64,000 nucleotides of DNA from contig NC_013960.1 of NCBI RefSeq assembly GCF_000024725.1, forward strand, positions 434,001 through 498,000, written 5' to 3'. Below the pieces are notes generated by a model. The model was not told the origin of the DNA. It searched no databases and saw only the letters and a program-made list of their open reading frames with translations. This document shows positions 16,748-25,758 of this stretch, in pieces; within the stretch, counting starts at the first letter, position 1; every line of letters starts with the position of its first letter. Both the position numbers and the translations under genes were made by a program. Source of the DNA: Nitrosococcus halophilus Nc 4 (GTDB taxonomy: Bacteria > Pseudomonadota > Gammaproteobacteria > Nitrosococcales > Nitrosococcaceae).

Positions 16748-18490
16748 ATGGTGCAACAACTTGAAAAGACGGTTCCCATTACGCCTACTTCTGGAGAGGA
16801 GGCGGTTCCCCAGAGTTTTGAGGAGGAGCTGGGTCAATATTTAATTGACCGGAGCAAACTGCGCGCAGCTGAATTTCGCCATGCTCGCCGTTTGGCGGCG
16901 GAGGAAGGTGTGCGGCTTTCCGTCATGTTGATAAGACTAGGGCTGGTCTCTGAACGGGACATGGCAGAGGCCTTCTCCGCATTGCTTGATCTGCCCCTGT
17001 TGGCAACCAACGATTATGATAGCGGAGGGCTAAATGGCCAGGTTTCATTGCGCTTCCTCAAAGAATCCCGGGCGGTGCCGGTGTTAGAGGAAGAGGACGC
17101 AGTGGTGGTAGCAATGGCCGATCCTAGCGATCGTTATGTCCAGGAGGCCATTGCCCTCGCCTACGGCAAACCCATAAGCCTGCGGGTTGGTTTACCCTCG
17201 GAGATCGAAGCGGCCCTTGAACGTCAGGCAGGAGGTAAATCGGCGATGGGGCAGATCGTCGAGCATCTCGGGGCAGACGAGGAGGCGGAGACGGATGTCC
17301 AACATCTGAAGGATATGGCCAGCGAGGCCCCGGTCGTACGCCTCGTGAATTTACTGATCCAGCGAGCGGTGGAATCCCGGGCTTCCGATATCCATATCGA
17401 GCCTTTTGAGAACAGTCTTCGAGTCCGCTACCGGATTGATGGGGTGTTGCGAGATGTGGAGGCTCCCCCGGCGCGCTCTACGGCAGCCGTGATTTCCCGC
17501 TTTAAGATTATGGCTAAGCTCAATATTGCTGAGCGGCGATTGCCTCAGGATGGACGAATCCAGCTTCGTATCCAAGGGCGGGAATTGGATTTGCGGGTTT
17601 CCACGGTGCCGACCCTCTATGGCGAAAGTGTAGTACTGCGGCTGCTAGATAAGGGGAGTGTGGTGCTCGATTTTGATTCCTTGGGTTTCCAAGGCAGCAC
17701 CTTAGAGCGGTTTCTCCGGGTATTAGAGATGCCCCATGGGATTATTATCGTGACCGGTCCCACCGGCAGTGGTAAAAGTACTACCCTTTACACGGCCCTA
17801 CATAAGCTCAATACCCCGGATCGAAAGATTGTGACCGTGGAAGACCCGGTGGAATATCAGCTTGAAGGGATTAATCAAATTCAGGTGAAGCCTCAGATTG
17901 GCCTCACTTTTGCCGGTGCCTTGCGGTCTATCGTGCGCCAGGACCCGGATGTCATCATGATCGGTGAAATGCGGGATCGGGAAACCGCTGGCATCGCCGT
18001 TCAATCGGCCCTGACGGGCCATTTGGTCCTTTCTACCCTCCATACCAATGATGCCGCAGGCGGGGTTACCCGGTTATTGGATATGGGCGTGGAAGATTAT
18101 CTTCTGACCTCCACCGTTAATGGTATTTTGGCGCAACGCCTGGTTCGTACCCTCTGTAAGCATTGCGCCGAGCCTTACGAGGCTATGCCCGAGATAATAG
18201 AGGAGCTGGAATTGCACCGTTTTAGCGAGGAGAAGCCGGTAATGTTGTATCGCCCCGTTGGCTGTGAACACTGTAACGGCATTGGTTATCATGGCCGGGC
18301 TGCGATTATGGAGTTTTTGGTCATGAGTGACCCTATTCGTCGTCTCGTGCTCCAGCATGCCGATGCGGGAAATATCCAGGACCAGGCCCAGAAAGAAGGC
18401 ATGCGGATTATGTATGAAGATGGTCTTCTCAAGGCGCTATCCGGCCTCACCACCATTGAAGAGGTGATCCGAGTCAGTCAGGAGTCCTGA
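16748..18490 (+). CDS. gspE: Type II secretion ATPase GspE
   Basis: About 580 residues from ATG 16748. An N-terminal GspE domain (RLGLVSERDMAEAFSALLDL; VVVAMADPSDRYV) precedes the ATPase domain. Walker A is GPTGSGKSTTLY (about residue 337), Walker B is DVIMIGEMRDRETA, and a C-terminal zinc site is formed by CKHC and CEHC. The protein powers pseudopilus assembly at the inner membrane. It is the first gene of a tightly packed gspE-F-G-H-I series (2 bases to gspF). Type IV pilus PilB is the main alternative, but the following major pseudopilin gene with its GspG-type fold favours type II secretion. Confidence 0.95.
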   Translation: MVQQLEKTVPITPTSGEEAVPQSFEEELGQYLIDRSKLRAAEFRHARRLAAEEGVRLSVMLIRLGLVSERDMAEAFSALLDLPLLATNDYDSGGLNGQVSLRFLKESRAVPVLEEEDAVVVAMADPSDRYVQEAIALAYGKPISLRVGLPSEIEAALERQAGGKSAMGQIVEHLGADEEAETDVQHLKDMASEAPVVRLVNLLIQRAVESRASDIHIEPFENSLRVRYRIDGVLRDVEAPPARSTAAVISRFKIMAKLNIAERRLPQDGRIQLRIQGRELDLRVSTVPTLYGESVVLRLLDKGSVVLDFDSLGFQGSTLERFLRVLEMPHGIIIVTGPTGSGKSTTLYTALHKLNTPDRKIVTVEDPVEYQLEGINQIQVKPQIGLTFAGALRSIVRQDPDVIMIGEMRDRETAGIAVQSALTGHLVLSTLHTNDAAGGVTRLLDMGVEDYLLTSTVNGILAQRLVRTLCKHCAEPYEAMPEIIEELELHRFSEEKPVMLYRPVGCEHCNGIGYHGRAAIMEFLVMSDPIRRLVLQHADAGNIQDQAQKEGMRIMYEDGLLKALSGLTTIEEVIRVSQES

Positions 18491-18492
18491 TC

Positions 18493-19725
18493 ATGGCCGC
18501 TTTCCATTACAAGGCAACGACTTCGAGCGGGGAAATCCTGGAAGGGGAGCGTCGGGCTGATCACGAAGCGAATGTGGTCGAGTGGCTGCATTCTCAGGGC
18601 TATATCCCCATTCGCATTGAAGAGGCCGCCGCTGGGGGGCGAGGTCGATCCCGTCAGCGGGTTGGTAAAGGCTTATTTGGGGGTAAGAAAACGGTCCGCC
18701 AAAACGATGTGGCTGTGGTGACGGGAGAATTAGCCACCTTGCTTCGTGCCGGCTTGCCCCTGGATAGGGCCTTTAGTACTTTGATAGAGATTGCGGAGGA
18801 GGGGCCCGTTAGAGAAATTTTGACCCGCCTTCAGGAGCAAGTGCGGGGAGGAGCTTCCCTGGCGGAAGCCATGGAATCCCAGGGGGAGACCTTTTCTCCT
18901 CTCTATATCAGCATGATCCGGGCAGGCGAGGCAGGCGGGGCCTTGGATGTGATCCTGGGGCGGCTGGCCGATTTTATGGAACGTTCCAAGGCGTTGAAAA
19001 ACGCCGTTACCTCGGCCCTCATCTATCCCGCCATTTTGGTGGGGGTTGCCGGGCTCTCCGTAATTATCTTGTTGGCCTTTGTGGTTCCCCAGTTCCAACA
19101 GTTATTTGAAGATGCCGGTAAAGCCTTGCCCCTGGCAACCCAGATAGTGATTGCGGCAGGGGATCTTCTCCAGAATTATTGGTGGGCGCTTTTACTGGGT
19201 TTTTTGGCTGTCCTATTGTTGCTTCGCTATCAGCTCCAGGTTCCGGAATACCGCTATCGATGGGACGGTTGGCTGCTGCGGTTGCCACTGGCCGGCGATT
19301 TGATCGCCAAGCTGGAGATGGCGCGGCTTTCCCGTACCCTGAGTACCTTGCTGCTTAATGGGGTGCCTTTGTTGTCGGCACTGGCAATCATCAAAGATAC
19401 TTTGGGCAATCGGGTGATGGCAGAGGCCCTCAATGAAGTGGCTGACGAGCTACGCCAGGGGCATGGAATGGCGGATCCTTTGCTGGAGACGGGCCTGTTT
19501 CCAAAAATGGCGGTGCAAATGATCAAGGTGGGTGAAGAAACCGGTCAGTTGGAAGATATGCTAGGTCAAGTGGCTGAAACTTATGATGTCGAAGTGGAGT
19601 CCACTATCAAGCGCCTATTGGCCTTATTGGAGCCGGTCCTGATCCTGAGCCTGGGGGTGATTATTGCCGGGATTATTATGTCCATATTGGTCGCTATTTT
19701 GAGTGTGAATGAATTGGCCTTTTAA
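18493..19725 (+). CDS. gspF: Type II secretion inner-membrane protein GspF
   Basis: 410 residues, the normal length. It has two repeated T2SSF domains: one around ELATLLRAGLPLDRAFSTL and another around LSRTLSTLLLNGVPLLSAL. Membrane segments are near residues 170-195, 220-245 and 375-405, the last being VLILSLGVIIAGIIMSILVA. GspF is the polytopic platform protein that links the ATPase to the pseudopilus. It starts 2 bases after gspE. Confidence 0.96.
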   Translation: MAAFHYKATTSSGEILEGERRADHEANVVEWLHSQGYIPIRIEEAAAGGRGRSRQRVGKGLFGGKKTVRQNDVAVVTGELATLLRAGLPLDRAFSTLIEIAEEGPVREILTRLQEQVRGGASLAEAMESQGETFSPLYISMIRAGEAGGALDVILGRLADFMERSKALKNAVTSALIYPAILVGVAGLSVIILLAFVVPQFQQLFEDAGKALPLATQIVIAAGDLLQNYWWALLLGFLAVLLLLRYQLQVPEYRYRWDGWLLRLPLAGDLIAKLEMARLSRTLSTLLLNGVPLLSALAIIKDTLGNRVMAEALNEVADELRQGHGMADPLLETGLFPKMAVQMIKVGEETGQLEDMLGQVAETYDVEVESTIKRLLALLEPVLILSLGVIIAGIIMSILVAILSVNELAF

Positions 19726-19740
19726 AACGAGGAGATTTTG

Positions 19741-20175
19741 ATGCAACGAAAGAGATTAAGGCATGCGGGTAGTTTCGGTTTTACTCTCATTGAATTACTT
19801 GTCGTACTTGTCATCTTGGGGTTGTTGGCAGGGTTAATTGGTCCCCAGGTGATGAAGTATTTAGGCAGTGCCAAGACTGACTCGGCCCGTCTCCAGATTG
19901 AAGATCTGGCCGCTACGCTTGATCTCTACCGCCTGGAAGTTGGGCGCTATCCTTCCACCGAGGAAGGGCTCCAAGCCCTGGTGGAAGCACCTCCGGGGGC
20001 CAACCGTTGGAATGGTCCCTATTTAAAGAAAAGCCAGGTGCCGGCAGATCCTTGGGGGTATGACTATCATTATCGTTCACCCGGCGAACACGGTGCTTTC
20101 GATATCTATTCCCTGGGTGCTGACAATGCCGAAGGGGGGGAAGGCGAAAATCAAGATATTGTGAGCTGGAAATAA
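19741..20175 (+). CDS. gspG: Major pseudopilin GspG
   Basis: About 144 residues. A prepilin leader ends at Gly before FTLIELLVVLVILGLLAGLI, with Glu at mature position 5. The C-terminal half has the GspG pattern GRYPSTEEGLQALV, WNGPYLKK, PADPWGYDY and FDIYSLGADN, the calcium-binding loop region. This protein forms the body of the pseudopilus. The start is ATG 19741 after a gaggag ribosome binding site; a TTG lies one codon upstream. Confidence 0.97.
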   Translation: MQRKRLRHAGSFGFTLIELLVVLVILGLLAGLIGPQVMKYLGSAKTDSARLQIEDLAATLDLYRLEVGRYPSTEEGLQALVEAPPGANRWNGPYLKKSQVPADPWGYDYHYRSPGEHGAFDIYSLGADNAEGGEGENQDIVSWK

Positions 20176-20217
20176 AAGCAAGTCGCTGAGTTTCTGGTAG
20201 GGAGGGAGAGAGCCGTT

Positions 20218-20754
20218 ATGGGTAGTGTGGGCGAGGCATACCAATGGGCCATGACTAGATATTCTCCCTCCCCCTCCCGGCAGGGGCGGCCCCCATTATC
20301 GGCAGTTCCTCGGTTTAAGCCCCAAAGCGCGTTTACTCTGATTGAGTTGCTGGTCGTTTTGGCGCTCGTGGCGGTGCTGATGACCTTAGTGCCTCCTTTT
20401 TTGCAAGGAGGCGTTTCCGGTGCTGAGCTGAAGGGGACCGCTCGAAAACTGGCGGCAGCATTAAAATATGTCCGCAGCCAAGCGATTACTCAACATCGGG
20501 AAGCCGTCTTGATACTGGATTTGGAACGCCGGCGTTTTATGATTACGGGTAGAAAGCGCCACTATCCCATTCCGGACAATATGGAGATTTCCCTTGTCAC
20601 TGCCCGCTCGGAGTTGGAAACCGAGCGCATTGGTAAAATCCGGTTCTTTCCTGATGGCACTTCCACCGGTGGACGCATTACCCTGGCCCAGGGCGAGAGT
20701 CAATATGGGGTTGATGTCAATTGGCTGACCGGTCAGGTGGTCATCCTTGATTAA
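20218..20754 (+). CDS. gspH: Minor pseudopilin GspH
   Basis: 178 residues. The prepilin cleavage site is unusually far in: residues 1-38 form a long, proline- and serine-rich leader before FTLIELLVVLALVAVLM. The start at 20218 has a strong agggagggaga ribosome binding site, so the long leader is probably real, although ATG 20251 would give a shorter one. The C-terminal part (IRFFPDGTSTGGRITL) is typical for GspH/FimT. Its end overlaps gspI. Confidence 0.88.
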   Translation: MGSVGEAYQWAMTRYSPSPSRQGRPPLSAVPRFKPQSAFTLIELLVVLALVAVLMTLVPPFLQGGVSGAELKGTARKLAAALKYVRSQAITQHREAVLILDLERRRFMITGRKRHYPIPDNMEISLVTARSELETERIGKIRFFPDGTSTGGRITLAQGESQYGVDVNWLTGQVVILD

Positions 20755-21190
20755 ACGCGACCGCGGTTTTTCCTTGTTGGAAGTGTTGGTGGCCTTTGCT
20801 ATTTTGGGCATTTCACTGGGGGTGTTGCTCCAGATTTTTTCCACTGGCATGCGGACGACGACCTTATCGGAAGAATATACCCGCGCCACCTCCTTAGCCG
20901 AGTCCAAGCTTGCCACCATTGGGGTAGAAACGCCTTATTTAGAGGGGATTGAAGAAGGACAATTCGATGAGAAATATGCCTGGCGCACGACCATCCTTCC
21001 CTATGAAGAACCCGAGGAAGAACGAGAAAAAAGACTCGGTGAAGGTTTTGATGATGCGGTAAATTTACCCGCGTTACCTTACACGGTCAAAGTGGAGGTA
21101 TTTTGGGAAACGGGAGGTAAGGAGCGCCGGGTTGTTCTTGAGACTTTACGTTTGGGATCCCTGTCACAATCGCAATCCCAACTACAATAG
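20747..21190 (+). CDS. gspI: Minor pseudopilin GspI
   Basis: 147 residues starting at a TTG that overlaps the gspH stop by 8 bases. Leader MIKRDRG is cleaved before FSLLEVLVAFAILGISLGV, with Glu at position 5. The later region YAWRTTILPY fits the GspI fold. It would sit at the pseudopilus tip with GspJ and GspK. Neither gspJ nor gspK follows here, so the tip complex is incomplete at this locus. Confidence 0.88.
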   Translation: MIKRDRGFSLLEVLVAFAILGISLGVLLQIFSTGMRTTTLSEEYTRATSLAESKLATIGVETPYLEGIEEGQFDEKYAWRTTILPYEEPEEEREKRLGEGFDDAVNLPALPYTVKVEVFWETGGKERRVVLETLRLGSLSQSQSQLQ

Positions 21191-21270
21191 AAAGCATGTG
21201 GTTGAGGAGATAGGGTCAGGAAAGCATGATGATTTTATCAGACACCCCCACCCGGCGCGCGGTGCGCTCC

Positions 21271-21295
21271 GGCCTCCCCCGTCGAGGGGGAGGCC
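21271..21295. repeat. GC-rich perfect hairpin downstream of gspI
   Basis: A 10-bp perfect inverted repeat (ggcctccccc ... gggggaggcc) with a 5-base loop lies 81 bases after the gspI stop. It is surrounded by GC-rich sequence unlike the neighbouring genes. It may act as a terminator-like structure or be a dispersed repeat. Confidence 0.5.
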
Positions 21296-21338
21296 ATGGA
21301 TTTTGGCTGGCTTTTTTTCACTGAGTACGGCTCCTGCC

Positions 21339-22520
21339 ATGTCCTTCTGGCGCCGACTGCTCATCGCACTGGGATTAATGACCCTCAGTGGGGCTTTACT
21401 TATTAGTGGCTTTCTCGCCTATCATCACAAAGATTTTGCGCCGCCTGAGGTTCAGCCCAAAGTTTGGCAAGGCCATAGCCTGCAACTGATGGCAGGGGAA
21501 GGGGCTAGGGTAGAGGAGGGATTAGAGGTCCGAGCTCTTTCTGCCAGCGGCCAAGCCATCATCTCTTCGGGCAAGATTGCCCTTGCGACAGAAAAATACC
21601 CTTTTCTCCAATATCAAGTGCAGGGAAGCCATCCAGAGATGGATCCTGTTTTTTTCTGGCGTAGGGTCGCAGAACGGGGGAAGGTGATCTCTTTGCCCTT
21701 GCGTTGGAAGGGGGAAGGGCATGCCATGATGAGACTTGGCAATCATCCGGGGTGGCAGGGAACCATTGTGGAATTTGGTGTGGCCTTTCGCAAGATGCCC
21801 TCTGAATCGGTGGTGATCAAAGAATTCGCCTTTAAACCCCTTTCAGCAGTCTCATTGCTGGCTATGGTCTGGTTTGAGTGGACCACCTTCGAGGGCTGGA
21901 GCCAACGTTCCATTAACTTCATCGAAAGTGGGCCTGCTAATGTCTTGGTTCCACCGACTTTAGCGGCAGCGGCTTGGGTGGGCCTTAGCCTATTTTGCTA
22001 TGGCCTTTGGGGATTTTTTCGAGGCCGGCATTGGGACTGGCCTGTGGTGGGCATTGTCTTTTTACTCGGATGGATGGTGATGGATCTTCGCTGGCAAGCA
22101 GGCCTTTGGCAGCAGTTGCAACAAACCTATGACCGCTATGGCGGCAAGGGATGGGAGGAAAAACATCTGGCCGCCGAAGATGGTTTTCTCTTTAAATTCA
22201 TCACCGAGATCAAGACCCACTTGCCGTCCCTTCCCCAGCGTGTTTTTTTGGTGACGGCAAAGTCTTTGGCGGAAGATCACTATACCCGGCTTCGGGTGCG
22301 TTATCATCTGTTGCCCTACAATGTCCATGACTATGGCACCGGTTTACCTAGACAGGACCATGCCCAAGCCGGTGATTACCTATTAATACTCGGCGCCACG
22401 CCTGAATTTACCTTCGATCCAGAGCGGCAACTTCTTCGAGGGCGGGAGGGCAAAAGGAAGGGGTTGGCGGCAAAAAAGATTTATGCCGCTTCCATGGGCG
22501 CCCTGTATCAATTGTTGTAG
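21339..22520 (+). CDS. Membrane protein of unknown function, next to a glycosyltransferase
   Basis: 393 residues from ATG 21339 (MSFWRRLLIALGLM). One membrane segment lies at residues about 5-27, and two more at about 195-250 (VLVPPTLAAAAWVGLSLFCY, then VVGIVFLLGWMVMDL). The stretch between the first and second segments, about 165 residues, is probably periplasmic. The C-terminal 140 residues are soluble (LLILGATPEFTFDPERQ). I do not recognise a catalytic motif. The GT4 gene starts 56 bases downstream, so a role in surface polysaccharide or glycolipid synthesis is possible by context only. The upstream open frame to 21132 runs through a hairpin and is not credible. Confidence 0.7.
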   Translation: MSFWRRLLIALGLMTLSGALLISGFLAYHHKDFAPPEVQPKVWQGHSLQLMAGEGARVEEGLEVRALSASGQAIISSGKIALATEKYPFLQYQVQGSHPEMDPVFFWRRVAERGKVISLPLRWKGEGHAMMRLGNHPGWQGTIVEFGVAFRKMPSESVVIKEFAFKPLSAVSLLAMVWFEWTTFEGWSQRSINFIESGPANVLVPPTLAAAAWVGLSLFCYGLWGFFRGRHWDWPVVGIVFLLGWMVMDLRWQAGLWQQLQQTYDRYGGKGWEEKHLAAEDGFLFKFITEIKTHLPSLPQRVFLVTAKSLAEDHYTRLRVRYHLLPYNVHDYGTGLPRQDHAQAGDYLLILGATPEFTFDPERQLLRGREGKRKGLAAKKIYAASMGALYQLL

Positions 22521-22575
22521 GCGTGGCATTTCGGGTACCTGCGACTCTTCCCACCTAGATTAAAGTGCTTTTGAC

Positions 22576-23745
22576 ATGTTGCGTGTTTTGCATATTGGAA
22601 AATTTTTTCCGCCTTTCGCAGGCGGTATGGAGTATTTTCTCCAGGATCTATTACCCGCCTTGCAAAGGCAAGACATTGAGGTGGCGGCATTAGTCCATGA
22701 TCATCTCTCGCCGTGCCAACAGCGTTTTTCAAATCATTCCTCCCCTGTCCAATGGCCCTTTCCTGTTTATCGCGCCCCCTGCCATGGCCGTCTCCTTTAC
22801 GCCCCGGTAAGCCCCCAGTTCCCTTTCTGGTTACGAAGGACCATCCGGCAATTCAAACCGGACTACTTACACTTGCACCTCCCCAATACTTCCGCTTTTT
22901 GGGCCATGGTGGTGCCGGCGGCCCGGCGAATTCCCTGGATAGTGCATTGGCATGCCGATGTGGTCGCCTCCCGCCACGACCGGCTCCTTGCCCTCGCTTA
23001 TCCTGTCTACCGTCCCTTTGAACAAAGCCTCTTGGGAGGCGCTTCGGCTATCATCGCCACCTCGCCTCCTTATCTTGACAGCAGCTTGGCGCTAGGGTCT
23101 TGGCGCGACAAGTGCCATGTCATTCCCCTTGGCCTCGACCCAGCCCGGTTGCCGGAACCCACTGAGGCCGAGCAAGCGGCCGCTTATCATCTCTGGGGAG
23201 ACAAGGGGCGCTTGCGAGTACTGACGATTGGTCGTTTGACCTATTACAAAGGACATGAGGTGTTGCTGCATGCCATTAAAGCCTTGCCAGAAGCCCGTTT
23301 GTTGATTATTGGCACCGGCGAGGGTGAAGCAAAGCTGCGGTCTCTAATTGCCCATCTCGCATTGGAAGAACGAGTTACCTTGCAAGGTAGTTGTACGGAG
23401 GCCCAACGTAATGGGCTATTAGCGACCTGCGATGTCTTTTGTTTGCCTTCCATCGAACGGACCGAAGCCTTTGGGGTGGTGCTGCTAGAAGCGATGCGGT
23501 TTGGGAAGCCGGTGGTGGCCAGCAAAATTGAGGGTTCGGGAGTCGGCTGGGTAGTCGCTGATGAGGAAACGGGAAAACTATGCACACCTCAAGACTCAGC
23601 TAGCTTGGCCCAAGCCCTGGGAGATTTATTGTACGCTTCCGAAAAACGGGAATCTTTGGGTAAGGCGGGCGAGCAACGCTTTCGTAAATATTTTCAAATC
23701 GAACGTATTGGGGAAAAAGCGGCGGAGCTGTATCGCTGTGTATAG
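22576..23745 (+). CDS. GT4-family glycosyltransferase
   Basis: 389 residues. The N-terminal domain starts LHIGKFFPPFAGGMEYFLQDL, the donor-side glycine loop of GT-B enzymes. The C-terminal domain has VLTIGRLTYYKGHEVLLHA, LLIIGTGEGEAKL and EAFGVVLLEAMRFGKPVVAS, the E-x7-E motif of GT4 retaining transferases. It should transfer a sugar from a nucleotide donor to a cell-surface glycan or lipid. Substrates cannot be predicted. It follows the unknown membrane protein at 21.3 kb, probably in the same transcript. Confidence 0.93.
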   Translation: MLRVLHIGKFFPPFAGGMEYFLQDLLPALQRQDIEVAALVHDHLSPCQQRFSNHSSPVQWPFPVYRAPCHGRLLYAPVSPQFPFWLRRTIRQFKPDYLHLHLPNTSAFWAMVVPAARRIPWIVHWHADVVASRHDRLLALAYPVYRPFEQSLLGGASAIIATSPPYLDSSLALGSWRDKCHVIPLGLDPARLPEPTEAEQAAAYHLWGDKGRLRVLTIGRLTYYKGHEVLLHAIKALPEARLLIIGTGEGEAKLRSLIAHLALEERVTLQGSCTEAQRNGLLATCDVFCLPSIERTEAFGVVLLEAMRFGKPVVASKIEGSGVGWVVADEETGKLCTPQDSASLAQALGDLLYASEKRESLGKAGEQRFRKYFQIERIGEKAAELYRCV

Positions 23746-24679
23746 AGCACCATAAGATAACTGAATTAAGGGTCAGTGAATTAAGGGTCAGGTCTTGTAG
23801 TGCATATACGAGCTATAGCAGGATTTAAAACTAGTAGCTAAGTTAAGCTCGACTTTATCCATATATGTGGCATAACAAAGCGTGTCGGTCAGGCGTTCGA
23901 AAAGAGAGCGGGAAATTTTTATCATTTCGGGGTGAGAAGGCGACATTGTCATTCTGGCTGCCCGGGTCGGCGCATAGAGCGCGGCATCTAGATGCAATCG
24001 CGTCATACAATAAATCGGTCGGGAGTATTTACGAGCCGGGCCAGAAAATCAAAAGCTGCAAATCCGGGTAAGGAGATGACAGTTTAATTACCCTTGGGTT
24101 TATCCTCAATCATCCTCAAAAATGGATAAAGTCGAGAACCATGTAAAATATTCCCATTGACTATGGTTACTTCTTCACAACCTTTATCTGAGTGTTTTTG
24201 CTATGTTAGTACTTAAGGTGAGTGGGATATGTTTCTAGTGTAAGGGTCTAGCTACAACTATTTTTTAGTGAAATTTTAAGCAGGAAATTCTGCTCGCTTT
24301 GTATAAACAGTAGTGCTATTTGCTAAATCTATTTATGGGCACCTCTAAAAATTGCTTTTTTAAAATTTTGATGCTCATTAAATCAATCACTTATAATAAA
24401 AAAGCCTCCGGGTTTTTGAATTTTTAGAGGTGCCCTTATGTTAAAGGGCGTTGCAGCCTATTTAGCCCTCTGATGGCCCAGGGAAGGGCTGTTTTTTTTA
24501 CCAGAGAATTTTCTAGTATTACCATTGGCACTGCTAATTAGTTTTTTGATTATTTAGATAATAGTCTCATATTGAATATCTATCCAGGCCTGCTAAGGTG
24601 GCATATGATGCTATCCGGGGCCGAATTTGAATATAAGAAACTAAATTAACGCCATCACACAGCGAAGTGGAGGCCTAGC
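23746..24679. other. Long AT-rich intergenic region with small repeats
   Basis: No credible gene is seen in 934 bases. The word tgaattaagggtcag is repeated twice in perfect tandem at 23762-23791. Such gggtcag words often flank remnants of REP-associated or IS elements, but no transposase motif is readable. A MITE-like element is at 24337-24435. The base composition is clearly more AT-rich than the genes to the left. Confidence 0.5.
24337..24435. mobile_element. MITE-like element, 99 bp, perfect 17-bp terminal inverted repeats
   Basis: The ends are gggcacctctaaaaatt (24337-24353) and its exact reverse complement (24419-24435). The word ttat stands directly outside both ends, consistent with a 4-base target duplication. 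There is no coding capacity. The ends look like those of an IS5-type transposon, which would supply the transposase in trans. Confidence 0.8.
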
Positions 24680-25150
24680 ATGGTGAGTGCCCAATCAAGC
24701 ATCGTGATAGTTCGACCCGTCGATGATGTGTTCCAATTCATATCGGTGAATTTTTTCCAGAATTATCCTAAATGGTCCCCTGAAGTCGTAGAGCTAGAGA
24801 AGCTTTCTGACGGACCGGTGAAAGTAGATACCCTGGGAAGGCAAATCAGGAATGATCAGGGGCGCCGCACCGAGTCTAGGTTTCGCGTCACCCAATTTGA
24901 ACCTAATCGGTGTTTTTCCTGTGAGGGCACTGCCCAGACCCCTTTTCGGGTGATTTACAATTTTGAATCTTTCGATCAAGCGACAAAGGTTAAGTTTACC
25001 TTCGAATTATTAAGGGTTGATTTTTTTATGCGGCCATTTGAAAAGCTTATTGAGGCGGCTATCCGGGGAGGAGCAGACAGAGTGATGCATAACCTAAAAG
25101 GACTACTCGAAGAAGAAGCAACGGAGCCCTCAGGTTCTGCCAAGCGTTAA
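24680..25150 (+). CDS. SRPBCC-family (polyketide cyclase/dehydrase-like) protein
   Basis: 156 residues. The pattern IVIVRPVDDVFQFISVNFF, NYPKWSPEVVELE, GRRTESRFRVTQFEP and a long C-terminal helix ending VMHNLKGLLEEE fits the START/SRPBCC helix-grip fold, which binds hydrophobic ligands. No catalytic residue can be assigned. The ribosome binding site gtggagg is close to the ATG. It is flanked by non-coding AT-rich DNA on both sides and by two copies of a diverged 30-base motif (near 24553 and 25268). Confidence 0.8.
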   Translation: MVSAQSSIVIVRPVDDVFQFISVNFFQNYPKWSPEVVELEKLSDGPVKVDTLGRQIRNDQGRRTESRFRVTQFEPNRCFSCEGTAQTPFRVIYNFESFDQATKVKFTFELLRVDFFMRPFEKLIEAAIRGGADRVMHNLKGLLEEEATEPSGSAKR

Positions 25151-25758
25151 TGCGAGGTGTCCTGGCAATCGTGGACACTCTTGTTTCAAACAATCCACTG
25201 TTTCAACGAAAAAATTCTACATCCAGTATCCTGCTGCTTCCTTCCGGGTTATTCGATGTTAATTAAATAAATAGCCTCATATTAAATACCTATCTAACGC
25301 CCAATCCACATAAAGACTTCGCCTTTTCAATCCTAGGAAAAAGCCCCGTTCCCTCACAAGGACTAATTTTGTTCTTACTTTCATACCGTGTGAGCTAGAG
25401 GGGTATCGCGAGCTTCCATGTTTCTTCAAAGCTAATGGCAGAGAAAATAATGAGCCCTTTGTAGTGTTTCTTTTTTAAAGACTCTTTGGTTTTTTTGTTT
25501 CCTAAAAACCAACAACTATGACCTCGGCAATAAAAACGGAATCCTTGAACGACAGGAATTTTATTTATATTTAATTAAAAAAATCAAATACTTATAATGT
25601 TTAAAGAAGTTTAATAATTAAACTGGCACGAAGCCTGCTCATCATCAGATGTGCCATGAAATAATCCCTGAAGATTGTACATGGATAGACCTGCAAACGG
25701 CACATTTTGCAGAGTCAAGAGCTCAATGATATTTAATTTTGATAAAAGGAGAAGAGAG
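25151..25758. other. AT-rich intergenic region
   Basis: No gene is recognisable. At about 25266-25297 there is a diverged copy (atagcctcatattaaatacc) of a motif also found at about 24557-24588 (atagtctcatattgaatatc). The last 200 bases are strongly AT-rich and probably contain the promoter of the exported protein at 25759. Confidence 0.45.

Noticed and set aside
23788-24006. 72-codon reverse frame next to the gggtcag tandem repeats, considered as a transposase remnant
   Set aside because: No transposase motif (such as HUH or Y1 residues) can be read, so no family can be claimed.
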